Counted from the stretch's first letter, positions 22,487 through 34,797 are shown. The stretch is DNA of 64,000 bases from Simmondsia chinensis (GCA_018398585.1 JAGTTD010000001.1:7442501-7506500); one strand, 5' to 3'. The notes: generated by a model not told the origin, from the sequence alone. Numbers and translations are program-made.

Positions 22487-22660
22487 TATACATATAAAGA
22501 CTCGTGTTGTTGCATTAAAGCTAAAATGATTTTTCATGAGGTAGACCTTTTTAGGATTGGTTCAAGCTATCATGATTTTTCGCAATCCAGAAAATGATTT
22601 GAGCATACTGCCTTGTCCCAGACTTAGGTGCACATGATGAATGATTTTATGGGAGAGGAT

Positions 22661-23087
22661 TGTTGAGTGGGAGAATATTGGGCTTCACAATAGCAAAAAT
22701 GAAAGTCTAAAATGTTTCTTGAGACTCTTGATATGGCTAGCACTATTGGAGTCTCTTCATATGGGTGATGTTACTACAGACTCTTTATTTGTGCTGTAAC
22801 TGGCAACCATGGGCAGTAATGTAATGACTTTTGGGCTCCTTCGGCTGTACTGTTTTTGTACCCTATAAATAGGACCTCATTCTTGTTGGAATGACAAAGT
22901 GAGAAAGAGAATGAGAGACAAACACTCTTGTAATACCTCTGATATTTATAGTGAAATTCGTTACTTCCCTTTATGGATGTAGGCTTTAATTGAACCATGT
23001 AAATCTTATGTTTCTTTTCTTGCCCTACCCTGATTTTCTAATTTTGGAACCTATTTTAGGGTTTCGTTATGTGTCAATTCCTTGACA
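22661..23087 (+). repeat. 5' LTR of Copia-2
   Basis: Homologous to 30510-30950, with a TATA box TATAAATAG at 22864-22872. Confidence 0.92.
22864..22872 (+). promoter_or_regulatory. TATA box in Copia-2 5' LTR
   Basis: TATAAATAG, conserved in the 3' LTR at 30710-30718, the expected position for pol II transcription of the element. Confidence 0.65.
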
Positions 23088-23417
23088 ATTGGAATCATAG
23101 TGGGTTTAGACCCAAAATTAGGTCTGACGCTCTGGTGGCGTAGCGGCGGTGGAGGTGTCCCGATATGGTCGCTTCGGTGGACATCCGCCCAGTTTTGGTG
23201 TTGGTGACATAAATCGGCGGTGGTGGTCTGGAAATCGACTGTGGTGGTCTCTGAAAGTTGATTGTGGGCCACGAGGAACAGTTCTTTGGGATTTCGATTT
23301 TGTATAATGGTTTGGACTGAACCCCTGACTCGTTGTAGTGCTAACGTATTATACAGGGGTTACCCAATGGTCAAAGTAAAAGGTGGCAACCATCGTTGGT
23401 GTTCGAACAGGTGGTGT

Positions 23418-23419
<2 letters not shown>

Positions 23420-23460
<41 letters not shown>
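23420..23460. repeat. Poly-G run, 41 bases
   Basis: The longest homopolymer in the window, in the untranslated leader of Copia-2 between the PBS and gag. Confidence 0.95.
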
Positions 23461-23461
<1 letters not shown>

Positions 23462-23715
23462 AGAGAGCTGCAAAGGGTTAAAAGAGTTAGTGGAGGAATC
23501 GTGGGTTTGGAGCTAAGAAGCCCTAAATTACCATGAAGTACACATCCTTCAAGTCTAGTAAAAATTCAAAAGGGAAATTCCTCTATTGATAGCCCATTTC
23601 CAAAACAATAAATAAAAAATTCTTGTTTTCTCCAAAGAGCCCAAATTTAATTTTTTTTCACTAGCCAATTAAAAAATCCAGTGTTTTTTTATTTGACCTA
23701 GTTCAAAAGTAACAG

Positions 23716-24440
23716 GTGCTAAATATTTTGATGGCATTCGAGGAGATAAAATTTCGAGTATCGAAAAATTTGACAATATTGATTCCAGGTATTCGAGTAT
23801 GCAAATTAAAGATTATTTGTATGGAAAAAAAATGCATTTGCCTTTGCTGGGTGACAAGCCAGAAGATAATGAAGAACGAGAAATGGGAATTGTTGGACCG
23901 ACAAATCCTGCGTCTCATCCGTCTTACCTTGTCCAGGTCCTTGGCTCACAATGTCATTAAGGAAAAGACAACAGTGGCTTTGATGTCAGCTTTCTCAGGG
24001 ATGTACGAAAAGCCATTAGCAAAAAATAAGGTACTCTAGGTAAAGAAGTTGTTTAACGTGATGATGTTAGAACATACTCCCATAACCCAACACTTGAATG
24101 CATTTAATACGATTGTAAATCAGTTGTCGTCAATGGATATTAAATTTTATGATGAAATGTGGGTGTTAGTTCTTATAGCATTGTTATCTAACAGTTAGGA
24201 AGCCATGAGAACGGTCGTTAGCAATTTTACTGGTAAAGAAAAGTTAAAATATGACAAAATACATGATTCAATTCTGCCTAAAGAAGTATGCCATCATAAT
24301 TCCGTGGAGTCAAATGCTTTGAGTTCGGCCTTAAATGTTGAAGCCCTTGATCGAAATTTTGCAAAAAAAATTCACGTAGTGGTAGGTTTTAGCCTAGGCT
24401 TAGGGGGAAGCAAAAAAAAAAAAAAGGAGTCGTAAGAATA
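23716..24440 (+). pseudogene. Copia-2 gag remnant
   Basis: Plus-strand frames across 23716-24440 contain the 'MQIKDYLYGKK'-like region (in an alternative frame near 23800-23830), typical of Copia gag, and 'MRTVVSNFTGKEKLKYDKIH' at 24205-24435, ending in a Lys-rich segment. Several frameshifts and stops break it. Confidence 0.7.
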
Positions 24441-24559
24441 CTACTGAAATTACAGATATCGAGTCACTTTAAATGACAATGTAAAGCCGGTAAAAACTCC
24501 GACTCATACCTAGGTAAAATTGTAATTGAGAAAGTGCTGGTTTTCTTTGCTTCTTACTG

Positions 24560-25440
24560 AAATTCTTTAATCGATGATTGGGTCTTAGATTTCGATGCGT
24601 CCTTTCACACTATACCTTATGTAAGGACGTGATTAAAAACTATGAAGCCTGGAATTTTGATAAAGTGTACTTAGCTAATGAAAAACCTTTGTACATTATG
24701 AGTAAGGATGCTATTTGTATAATGTTATGGAATGGGTCGAACTGGACTTTAACTAATGTTAGACATGTGCTCAAACTTCAAAAGAACTTGATTTATGTTG
24801 GATAGTGGTCACTATTACTTTCTCGAATGGAAACTTGATGTGAAATCGGGGACATTGTATTTAAACTCGAAACCGAGTTACAACGCTGCTATTAAAGAAT
24901 CCGAGAATAGGTCTAATGTCTTGTATTATAGGATGGGTCATATAAGTAAGAAGACCATAAAGACCCTTGCTGCAAAAGGGAAATTACTAGAGTTTGCATC
25001 AGTGAACCTTAGGACATGTGAAAGCTGTATCATTGGCAAGTAGAACAAAATCGATTATTCAAAGTAAGGTCAAGCATCGAGATCACGACAACTGGAGTTA
25101 TTGCGCACTGATGTCTGGGGACCTGCCTCCATCTTCCCCTTGGTGGTTCTTGATATTATGTGACCTTTATTGATGATTTTTGCATGAAGGTTTGGGTGTA
25201 CTTCTTGAAGCACAAGTCACAAGTGATTGAAGCATTCAAGAAGTGGAAGGCCACGGTAGAGATGAAATTAGATTCCCAGCTGAAATGCTTATGTTCAAAT
25301 AATGGAGGTGCATTCATAGATGGTGGCTTCATTAAGCATTGTGCTGCAAATAGAATATGGATGGAGAAGATTCCTCTGAAGACACCTTAGCTTAATGGTG
25401 TTGTTGAACGGATGAATAGAAGATCAATGAAAAGGCTCCA
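24560..25440 (+). pseudogene. Copia-2 protease/integrase remnant
   Basis: 24578-24805 encodes the region after the protease ('RCVLSHYTLCKDV', 'TNVRHVLKLQKNLIYVG'). 24795-25043 contains GAG-pre-integrase 'YYRMGHISKKTIKTLAAKGK' and the CxxC zinc-binding pair. 25160-25390 holds the integrase core ('MTFIDDFCMKVWVYFLKHKS', then 'CLCSNNGGAF'). After a stop at 25,390 the 'LNGVVERMNR' block is readable. These match Ty1/Copia integrase. Confidence 0.8.
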
Positions 25441-25799
25441 AGCTTGAGATTGCAAGTTGGTCTACATTTGAAGTTCTGGAAAAATGTTGGTAATATTGTT
25501 GTTTATCTTACCAATCATGGTCCATCTGTTCCCTTAGTCTTGAGATTGTCAGAAGAAATCTTGAGAGGTAAAGATGTGAAATTGTCTCACCCATAAGTCT
25601 CTAGCTGAAGCTTGAAGCCAAGTCAAAGAAATGCTTCTGCATTTGTTAAGGTGATTAATCGTTCGGGCATTACTTTTGGGATGATGGAATCGGAAGATCA
25701 TTAGAAGCTGAGATATTTTCTTCAATGAGAAAGTTCTATACTGAGATCGAGCTAGCCTAGAGAAGGTTCCTAAGAGATCGGTTCAGAAGAACCCGAAGT

Positions 25800-26884
25800 T
25801 AGTCAATGTAGAGCCACTTCCCGATGTCACTTCTTAGTTTAGTGAACTGCTGAGTTTACTAGCGCTAGTCATTCAATCAAAAGTTGCAAGTGATGCAGAA
25901 CCAAATACACTTGCTCCATCTTTACGCCGGTCTGCGAGAACTATCAAACCTTTAGATCAATATTCACCATCTTTGAAATATATTCTGCTGACAAATGCTC
26001 ACAAACCACAGAGTTTCAAGGAAAGCCTTGAAGATGAACAGGCTAGAGAGTGGAAGCTCACTATGGAAGATGAAATGAAATCCTTGCACTGCAATCAAAC
26101 TTGGGAGTTAACATAGTTACCAGCTAGAAAGAAGGATTCGTATAACAAATGGGTTTATCAGGTGAAGGATGAACTTAACAGCAATAATAAAATCAAGTCT
26201 AAGCTCATTGTAGCAGGGAGCAATTGATTATTCTGAGATCTTTTCTCCAGTTGTGAAGCTTTAACCTATCAGACTTGTTCTAGGACTAGTGGCGGCTTAA
26301 ACTTTACATCTTGAACAGTTGGATGTGAAATCCGTGTTCTTACATGATAATTTGGAAGAAGACATCTATATGCATTAGCCAGATGGGTTAGTAGTGTCTA
26401 GGAAAGAGCATACAATTTGTAAGCAAAAGAAGAGTTCGCATGGCCTGAAGCAAACTCTGAGACAATGGTATTAAAGGTTTGGTAGTTTCAAGAGTGGTGT
26501 CGATTATAACAGATGTCAAGCAGACCATTGCTGTTATATCAAGCACTATGACTCCTCATATATCATTCTACGATTATACATTGATGACATGTTGATTGAG
26601 GGGTCCGATATTGAGGATATAAAGAATCTAAAAAAGACGATTATCGAGACACTTAGCCATGAAGAATTTGGGACCTACAACGCAAATCCTTGACATGCGC
26701 ATTATTAGAGATAGAGCCGCTGGTACCTTGAAGTTGTCACAAGCGGAGTATGTGGCATAACTTCTGAAGCAGTTCAGCATGGATAAAGCCAAACGGGTTA
26801 GCACCCTTTAACGAATTATTTCCAATTGGCACCTAAGTCAGTGCAAGAACATGAGAAGATGAGTAGGTTGCCATATGCCTTAGT
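25800..26884 (+). pseudogene. Copia-2 reverse transcriptase remnant
   Basis: Stop-rich plus-strand sequence encodes 'W-K-L-T-M-E-D-E-M-K-S-L', the RT start of Copia, then the YIDD catalytic motif at about 26573-26590 and a degraded 'KNLGPT..LDM' block near 26,660. It ends at the hAT insertion in the middle of 'SRLPYA'. The reading continues on the far side at 29806. Confidence 0.8.
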
Positions 26885-27315
26885 TAGAGGTGGCCATGGG
26901 ACGGTTCGGGTCGGGCCTGGCACCGAAACAGGCCGGACAGGTCTCAGGCCCCCTTTTTTTTTAAATATAACTTATAAAAATATAATACACATTCATTTTG
27001 TCAAAAAATAATTATAATTCATTGATAAATAATATAATATATAAATACAGTACAACACCATCATAAATAATGGTAAATATAGCTAATAAAATAAATTATG
27101 CTGCAAATTATTAACAAATATAATATATTATATAAAAGCATATACTATAGAGAAATAAAACTACAATGTGCCTTGGGGCTTTTTTGATTAAAAAAAAAAA
27201 AAAAGGAATTACTTAGTCCAAGCCGGCAGGGGTTGGTAAGTTGGGACATGACGTATCCGTAGTACAGTTGTCTTCATCCTTGATTGATGAACCTAATTTC
27301 AGCTGGTCTTGCTTC

Positions 27316-28931
27316 TTATTTGTTGCGTTCAACCAGTCCTTCAAGCACACCGACATTTGCAAGCTTTGCTCTTTTCATTCCAAGCAACCTGTCACCTACA
27401 CTAAAACCACATTCTGATGCTACCGAAGACACCAAACACGCTAGTATATCCCATGCCAAGGCAGAAAGCAGGGGATATTGGGTTTTGGTTGGAACACCAC
27501 CATTGCAAAATGTCAAAGCACGGATTCACCGGTGTCGGGAAGAACTGGAGCATCAGCGACCGCAAGTAATCTTTGAGATTTTGTTTAGGCTTAAATCGGC
27601 CCAACATCTCCCACGCATATGACTTTTCTTTGAAACCGCTACTACATAAGGAAGAACCATAAAATGTGGAAGAAACTTGAGGATTATCAGCCGATAATCT
27701 TTGAGAATAAGAGGAAAATAATTCATGCAAGTCTTGATCGACTGCTGCAATAAAACCTGCATTATCAAATGTTGAATTTAACTTTTTGCAAAAAAAAAAA
27801 AAAAATTAGAAAACAATTGCAAACTCGTAAGTTTATAACGGGGATCCAAAATGGCAGCAAAACAATAAGTAAGAGATAGTTCAAAATAATATTTAAAAAT
27901 TTTACTTTCATTGCGGCAACCAAAGCCTCCAATAAGGGGTTGGATTGATTATCTGTCATCCAAGCAGCAATATCTACCAATCTAGATATTGCTTGTGGTA
28001 TGGTAGGATAATAATAACCAAAAAAAAAGTCGTAGCGTCTCTAAACATACTAAAAAATTTACATACTTCGCTAATTCCATTCCAATCTCTACTTCTAAAT
28101 TAAAAGACCTAAGATCTAAACGACTATCCTATACAAATTTAATTAATATATGTTTATATGGTAATATTCTTTCTAACATATCTACTGTTCATGACCACCT
28201 AGTTTGTGTATCTAATTTATATTGTTTATAGTGGATACCATGCACGTCAGAAAGATTTTCAAATATTTTCCTCCTAGTTTCGGGTGATTTGATCGCTATA
28301 GTAACTTCTCTTAAACACTCAAGAGAAACTTGTATTAGGTTCAAACCATTCGTTACCATTAAATGCATAATATAACATATGCAACGTAAATGAAAATATT
28401 TTCCATCTAACATGGGTCTCATGTGCCTAATCAATTGTTTTACTAATGCATTGTTGCTTGTAGCGTTGTCAAAAGTAATGCTAAAAGTCTGCGGTCTGTA
28501 ACCCACTCACGGCATGCCTGCAAAATGGCACCCGTGATTATCTCAGTAGTGTGAGGATAATCTAAATGGAAAAAATGACTTATTCTTTTTTGCATAATGA
28601 AGGAAGAATCAATCTAATGTGCCGTTATGCACATGAAAGGCACACCGAGTTTCGACCTCCATGTGTCGGACGTCAACAAGAACATGCTCGTGCTTGTCAT
28701 AAAAATGTTTGCAATCTCATTTTTTATTCTAAAAAAGTCTTTAAATGTGTCCCGCTTGAAAGTGTTCTGAGGAACCTTGACGGCGGCGGGGTTTAACGCG
28801 TTTTGGTAATAGTGGACAAATCTAGGGTTTTTACTGGTGCTAAATGGCTTTTTAGCCCCAATGACATATTTTACTAATTCTCGCCTATTGTTTTCTTGTG
28901 AAAACCTAGAGCTAGCAAGTGCACCGATCAT
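27316..28931 (-). pseudogene. hAT transposase remnant
   Basis: Minus-strand pieces in family order: 28614-28931 holds 'LVKYVIGAKKPFS' and 'LTSDTWRSKLG'-like blocks of the N-terminal/catalytic region; 28189-28506 holds 'ITFDNATSNNALVKQL' with the catalytic DNA/S motif and a 'HLRCICYIMHLMV' block; 27553-27980 is strongly broken; 27316-27516 carries the C-terminal dimerisation signature 'YPLLSALAWDILACLVSSVASECGFSVG'-type block in shortened form. Frameshifts between all pieces. This is an RICESLEEPER/Ac-like plant hAT transposase. Confidence 0.8.
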
Positions 28932-29709
28932 TTGCTATACTGAATGTTGTTGGGATCTATTTGGGTTTAGTTCGGGGTGGCATCTCTCTAGGTGTCTTTT
29001 TAATGTGCCTATCCCATCACCACGTGAATGACTAAAAGTATTGGGGGGTCACATAATTTACAATAGGCTTTATTAACTGTCCGTTCTTGGGTGAAGTGCT
29101 TCTACACCTCACTAGTATTACGCCTACTACTAGTGGTGTCGTTGTGGGTTTCAGTCTCGGTGCTAGTGGGTGTGGGTTCTTCTTGGAATTGTGAATTTTG
29201 AGCACCCCCCGATTCAGATAAACACTATTCTTGCTCCTCCCAATTTGAAGTGTCTGTGTAGGGAGGAGACGGACCGGGTTCTAAAAATATTCGTTCTTGG
29301 GTATCAAAGTTTGACAACCCTACCCATCTTAGCAATTTTAGGTGGTCGTGAAGAGCTTGAACTAGATTTACCGGCTCCAAATGAAGAAGAAGAGTTACGT
29401 GCCATGGTAGTATTGTTGATTATTAATTAAAAAATGCAACTAAGAATGTAAGTTCAATAAATAAAAATAATTAAACAAATAAAATTTCTTTCAATACTAA
29501 ATTTTACTGAAACGAAAACTGAAATTTGAAATTGTACGAGATTCTACGAGCAGAACAAGTTGCAACTTCGAACTTCAGAAATATAAAACAAGAGAACTTT
29601 GGATTAGTAGAGAAGAGAGAATTAGATAGAGATTGTTATGGTGAAATGAGAAATTTGGATGAGTATTTATAGAAAAAAATTATATTTATTTTTTTCAAAA
29701 TTGCTCCCT

Positions 29710-29733
29710 CCCCCCCCCCCCCCCCCCCCCCCC
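29710..29733. repeat. Poly-C run, 24 bases
   Basis: Near the right end of the hAT element, preceded by a T/C-rich CTCCCTC stretch. Confidence 0.95.
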
Positions 29734-29813
29734 AGCTGTTGGGGGGCCTACCAACAACTAATTAAGCCCCCCAACGGGCCGGGCTCGGCCTACTGGCCAC
29801 CTCTAGCCTCAGT

Positions 29814-30450
29814 ATTGGGGTCGCTCATGTATGTTATGGTCTATACTTGACCAGATATTACCCATGCAATAGGAGTGGTGAGCTAATACATGACTAGCAT
29901 TGGAAGATAGCACTGGGAGGCAGTAAAATAGATCATACGGAATCTTTGGGTCTGCTTGTCATAGTTTGTAAGGTTTCATGGATGATGATCTTGCTGGTGT
30001 CATTGATAATCGACATAGTACTACGGCTTACGAGTATACCTTGGGTGGTGCTACTATTTCTTGTTGTTCTAGTTTGCAGAAGGGTTTTGCTTTCTCAACA
30101 ATAGAAGCAAAGTACATTGTTTTGTTTGAAGTGGAAAAAGCGATGCTATGGTTGCAAAGTTCCCTAACAGAGTTAGGAAGGAAAATGGAGAAGGACACTT
30201 TGTACAGTGACAATAAAATGTGATACTTATGGAGAAAATGTTGTGTTCCATGCTAGAACTAAACACATCTAGATTCGATATCACTTCATTTGATGTTTGC
30301 TTAAAGAAGGAGAGTTGTGTTTGGAGAAGATCAGTGGGAGTAAAAATCTGGCGGATATACTGATGAAGGGTGTGACCCCTTAGTAAACTAAAGCTCTATG
30401 CAACTTTAGTTGGACTTAACACCTGATGATGGTGTTTGAGGGGGACCATA
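29814..30450 (+). pseudogene. Copia-2 RNase H remnant
   Basis: Resumes the RT/RNase H reading after the hAT element ('GSLMYVMVYT' then 'HAIGVV' blocks). The 29978-30223 frame holds 'DDDLAGVIDNRHSTTAYEYT' and 'FSTIEAKYIVLFEV', the Copia RNase H signature (S-T-x-E-A-x-Y). Stops occur before and after. Confidence 0.85.
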
Positions 30451-30509
30451 TAGGGGCTACTGTGAGCAAAGGTGTTTTCTGAGTTGCATCAGTATCTAAG
30501 GGGGAGATT

Positions 30510-30950
30510 TGTTGAGTTCGAGACTACTGGACTTCTTAATAGCCAAAAGTATGAAATATTTCGTTAGACCCTTCATGTGGCTGGCATTATTGGAGTCTCT
30601 TCATATGGGTGATGTTGCTGTAGATTCTTCATTTGGCTACTGTAAATGACAGCCATATGCAGTAATGTGATAACTTTTGCGCTTCTTTGGTTGTACTATG
30701 TTTGTAGCCTATAAATAGGGCCTCATTATTGTTGGAATGGCAGAATGAGTAAGCAAGGAAAAGTAAGAAAAAGAGAGAGAGATAAAAGCTCTTGTAATAC
30801 CTTTTATCTTCATCATGAAATTTGTTGCTCCCCCTCTATTATGTAGGCTTTGACTGTACCACGTAAATCTTGTATTACTTTTCTTTCCCTACCTCGATCC
30901 TCTAATTTTGGAACCAAGTTAGGATTTTGGTGTCTATGGCTTCCTTAACA
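30510..30950 (+). repeat. 3' LTR of Copia-2
   Basis: Homologous to 22661-23087. The AGGAT target duplication follows directly. Confidence 0.92.
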
Positions 30951-30955
30951 AGGAT

Positions 30956-31849
30956 GAGGTGGTGCAAGAATGCGGGAAACAATTTGGAGGTGGTTCGTGG
31001 TCCAAATCCTCCTCTACCACCGGTCCATCAACACACTCATTACTCATCTATGGAGGCTCACTAGAGGGATTCCTCTTTTTATGGAGGTCCGGTCCCATCT
31101 TATGTATCTCGACATAGATAAGCACATTCTCGTTGGAGTATTATGGGATGCCCCCTATGCACATGATTTTCCTAATAGCTTGGTGACGTCTTTGATAAAA
31201 CTACTAAAAGTTTTGGGGCCATTTTAATTTCGACTAACAGTTCGAGAGTTGCATTTGGTATTTATTCCATATTATGTTAACATGTATTATTTTTTTATTT
31301 ATTAGATTCAATTTTTTTTTTATTTAGTTTCATAGGAACAGGAACATGGAAAATTAATAACTCAATTCGAGTTAGTTATGCACAGACCCACACAACCATA
31401 GAAAAAAAGAATAGATGGGTGAGTTTGCTTATTAAAAATAGGAGACATTATGGTAGCTTAAATATTAATATTCATGTTTTATGTTATTTGTCAAACTATA
31501 TATATCTATTGTATATTTTACGAATAGCATTTTTTTTTTTTTTTTTTTTTAACGTCGTAAATGAGGAATTGCTCAAGGATATGAAGACGGTTCCTCCCAA
31601 CCAAATTTCAATGTGAATGTTTGGTTGACAACTGCTAGAAATTCGTTAAGGCATTGTGTGTACGACCTTACACTTAGGATGATGGCCTCTTAGTGTGGGA
31701 AATCAATCCCATATTCATTCCTAACATTAATATGAAAATGCGCCTCATATTCGTCAAATTAGTAGATATAAAAGTGACTTACGGCAAAGTATTAATATGT
31801 TGGCCAAATAGCCAAAATCCATATATATGTATAAATATATATATGAAGA
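30956..31849. other. Spacer with possible decayed coding piece
   Basis: Removing Copia-2 and one AGGAT copy joins 22634-22660 to 30956 onward in an open plus-strand frame of about 60 codons (Ser/Thr/Gly-rich, ending at a TAG near 31,115). I recognise no family. After about 31,230 the sequence is A/T-rich with a poly-T run at 31531-31550. Confidence 0.35.
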
Positions 31850-32114
31850 AGCACTACTCTTCTTATCCAGGAAGTAAAAAATCACTAGATAAAGAAATTG
31901 AACGAAATATAGATAATTTTTATTAAGGATAAAATCATATCCCTGAAGATCCAGAAAAGCTGGAAGATAAATACAAAAAGTTAAATCAAAAGGTTACATC
32001 ATTTTTAGTAAAAACAAGTGTAGCCACATGTCAATGTATAGTAATATATAATTGTTTTCAATGTACAGCGGTATCATATACTTGATTTGAAGAAAGTGCA
32101 ATGTAAATTTTTGT

Positions 32115-32123
32115 TATAAATAG
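32115..32123 (+). promoter_or_regulatory. TATA box of pararetrovirus segment A
   Basis: TATAAATAG in the intergenic region. The same element occurs inverted in segment B at 34565-34573. Confidence 0.6.
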
Positions 32124-32240
32124 ATCATCAGGGTCTATTTGGTTTTCCAAGTTGTATACTAATTTCCTGTTCTTCTCTTGTAAAATACCTCCTTTTGTAC
32201 TTTGCAACTTTTTTTTTTTTTTAGTATTTTTTTTTGTACT

Positions 32241-32253
32241 TGATATCAAAGCC
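32241..32253 (+). promoter_or_regulatory. Met-tRNA primer site, pararetrovirus segment A
   Basis: A diverged form of TGGTATCAGAGCC located downstream of the viral promoter. Segment B keeps a better copy on the minus strand at 34441-34458. Confidence 0.6.
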
Positions 32254-33320
32254 ATGCTAGAAATATTAATGTAAGTAATCTTCTATCTTTATCTTTGTTA
32301 TTATCATTAACATAGTATCATTATTCTATTTCGTTATTAGTTGTCAAAAAGTGAATATACTTGCTTATCTTTAAGCTCATATAAACCTTAAACAGTGCCT
32401 ATTGTTAAACATTATTATAAAAATTTTATTTTGGGGCATTAATCAAGGATATAGGTCTTAGGCACCTTGGATTAAGTAAATGGTTTTGTGCATCATTGGC
32501 AATCTAATATGAAAGATAATCCTAAAGAATATTGTTTAGGAAAAATATTAGGATTAGACGAAGACTTTAATTATAAATTACATATTCCTCCATCTGAAGA
32601 AAATAAAATAAATAAAAATTGTACCTATGTTAAATAGCATGATAGATACTATTAATAGTTGGTTTTTAGATGTAAAAATATCTCGAAGAAGACAAGAAGA
32701 AAGGATTAAGGATCTCCAAAAATGAATAGATGTTATTCAAGAAACACTTGAAGAAAAATTTAAATAAAACCTTGAATATACAAGCCCAAAATATGAGCCT
32801 AGAAAAGTACTTTTTTATGAAAATATAGAATTTCTTCACATGAATAAAAATATATGATAAAAGAATATCACAATATGCTAGAACTCTTTGAATATTGGAG
32901 ACATATTTATAAAGATCCAAACCTAAGTGTTAATGAAAGAAACACATTATTATAACAAATGCAACAAGCATATGAGCAAAATAAAAAGTTACTTAAACAT
33001 TTTCATTTTCAACTAAAAGATCTTAACACAGATTCTAGTGATGATAAAAAAGAATCTATTAAAGCATTAGGTGATGATGATTTGTTAGAAGAAGAAGAAG
33101 AACCTTCTAAATTAAAACTGGATGATGAAAATACAGTTAGAAGCTTAGCAAGAAGAAAAGAAAAAATAGATTATAGAACTGACTTAGAACTACCTAAAAA
33201 AACTATTATTATAAATCAGAAGAACCCTTAAAAATAAGGGTTGAAGCCTATCCTCTAAGAGAAGTATTAGACAAGAAAAATCCTTATGTAGAGGAAGCAA
33301 AGAAAGGAGAATAAACAACA

Positions 33321-34700
33321 CCCTCCTCTAGTTTCATATCACAGAGTATCTGTTGCGGATCTTTTTCTTCAATAATTAGAAAAGGATTTTATTTCTTCTT
33401 CTTTCTTTGCTTTCTCTATCTGAGGATTTCCTTCATCTGATACTTCTTTTAGAGGATATGCTTCAACCTTTGTTTTTGAGGGTTCTTCTAATTTATAATA
33501 CCAGTTTTCTTCAGGTAGTTCTGAGCCAGTTCTATAATCTACTTTTCTTTTTCTTCTTACTAAGCTTCTAACTATATTTTCATCATCTAGATTTAATTTA
33601 GAAGGTTCTTCTTCTTCTTCTGATGAACATCATCATCTAATGCTTTAATAGATTCTTTTTCATCATCACTAGAATCCGTGTTAAGATCTTGTAGTTGAAA
33701 ATTTAAATGTCTAAGTAACTTTTCATATTGCTCATATGTTTGTTGCATTTGTTTTAATAATGTGTTTCTTTCATTAACACTTATGTTTGGATCTTTATAA
33801 ATATGTCTTCAATATTCAAAAAATTATATCATATTACGATGTTCTTTTATGTTGTATTCTGTATTCATGTGAATAAATTCTACATTTTAAAAAAAAAAGT
33901 GCTTTTCTAGGCTCATATTTTGGGCTTGTATGTTCAAGATTTTCATTAAATTTTTCTCCATGTTTTCTTGAATAACTTCTATTCCTTTTTGGAGATTCTT
34001 AATCCTTTCTTCTTGTCTTCTTTGAGATATTGTTACATTTGAAAACTAACTATTAATCGTATCTATCATGCTATTTAACATAGGTGTAATTTTATTTTCT
34101 TCAGATGGAGGAATGTGTATTTTATGATTAAAGTCTTTGTTTATTCCTAATATTTTTCTTAAACAGTATTCTTTAGGATTATCTATCATATCAGATTGCC
34201 AATGGTGCGTAAAACCACTTAATTAATCCAAGGTGCCTATGATCTATATCCTTGATTAATTCCCCAAAATAAACTTTTGATAATGATGATTAAAAATAGG
34301 CACTGTTTAAGGTTTATATTGGTTTAAGGATAAGTAAGTATATGTGCTTTTTGACAACAGATAATAAAACAGAGTAATAGTACTATAATAATGATAATAA
34401 CAAAAATAAAGATAGAAGATAACTTGCATTAATATTTCTGGCAAGGCTCTGATACTAATTACAAAAATAAAATGCAAAAAATACAAAGTACAAGAGGATG
34501 TATTTTACAAGAGAAGAAGAGAAAATTAATGGACAACTTGGAAAAATAAATGGTCCCCGATGATCTATTTATAACAAAAATTTACATAGCAATGTTCGTC
34601 AAATCAATTATATGATACTACTGTACATTGAAAAAATTATATGACATTACTGTACATTGACATGTGGCTACACTTGTTTTTTTACTAAAAATAATGTAAC
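33321..34700 (-). mobile_element. Endogenous pararetrovirus segment B (minus)
   Basis: Read on the minus strand, it repeats segment A: the intergenic region with TATA box (34565-34573), the PBS (34441-34458), then the start of the polyprotein up to the acidic region at about 33340-33760. Its orientation makes A and B an inverted repeat with arms of about 1.3 kb around a centre near 33,320. Both arms are similar but independently mutated. It joins segment C near 34,700. Confidence 0.75.
34441..34458 (-). promoter_or_regulatory. Met-tRNA primer site, pararetrovirus segment B
   Basis: On the minus strand TAGTATCAGAGCC, one change from the canonical plant pararetrovirus primer site. Confidence 0.7.
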
Positions 34701-34797
34701 CTCTCATGAAAAATTCAGTAAAAAAATTTAATAAAAATGTTTTTGAAGTTTTTGAACCAGCTCATGAAAAATATGAGAAAGCTATAATACCAAGACT

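Larger units (their letters stand above)
26885..29805 (-). mobile_element. hAT transposon inserted in Copia-2
   Basis: Terminal inverted repeats TAGAGGTGGCCA (left) and TGGCCACCTCTA (right) enclose 2,921 bp. The 8-bp target duplications are GCCTTAGT (26877-26884) and GCCTCAGT (29806-29813), which is the hAT length with one change. Removing the element rejoins the Copia 'PYAS..GSLMYVMV' coding block. It carries a degraded minus-strand hAT transposase. A 24-base poly-C run sits near its right end. Confidence 0.9.
22661..30950 (+). mobile_element. Copia LTR retrotransposon (plus), split by a hAT element
   Basis: LTRs at 22661-23087 and 30510-30950 start TGTTGAG and end with TTCCTTGACA / TTCCTTAACA. 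Identical 5-bp target duplications AGGAT flank the element (22656-22660, 30951-30955). The PBS after the 5' LTR is a diverged initiator-Met site (TTGGAATCATAG), and a PPT (AAGGGGGAGA) lies just before the 3' LTR. Gag, integrase, RT and RNase H remnants follow the Copia order. A hAT transposon (26885-29805) splits pol between RT and RNase H. Many stops make it inactive. Confidence 0.93.
31850..33320 (+). mobile_element. Endogenous pararetrovirus segment A (plus)
   Basis: A Caulimoviridae-like segment. It starts in the 3' end of the last viral ORF (same terminal peptide block as 38700-38796), crosses the intergenic region with a TATA box (32115-32123) and a Met-tRNA PBS (32241-32253), and continues into the N-terminal part of the main polyprotein, including an acidic, Lys-rich frame at 32959-33231. 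It is broken by stops, including one that replaces a Glu codon near 31,925. The ORF-end, intergenic, ORF-start order reflects a circular viral genome, not an LTR. Confidence 0.75.

Noticed and set aside
23262..23516. Gly-rich open frame over the poly-G run
   Set aside because: Produced by translation of 41 G bases in the Copia-2 leader, not a gene. The same holds for 10792-10998 and 29659-29850.
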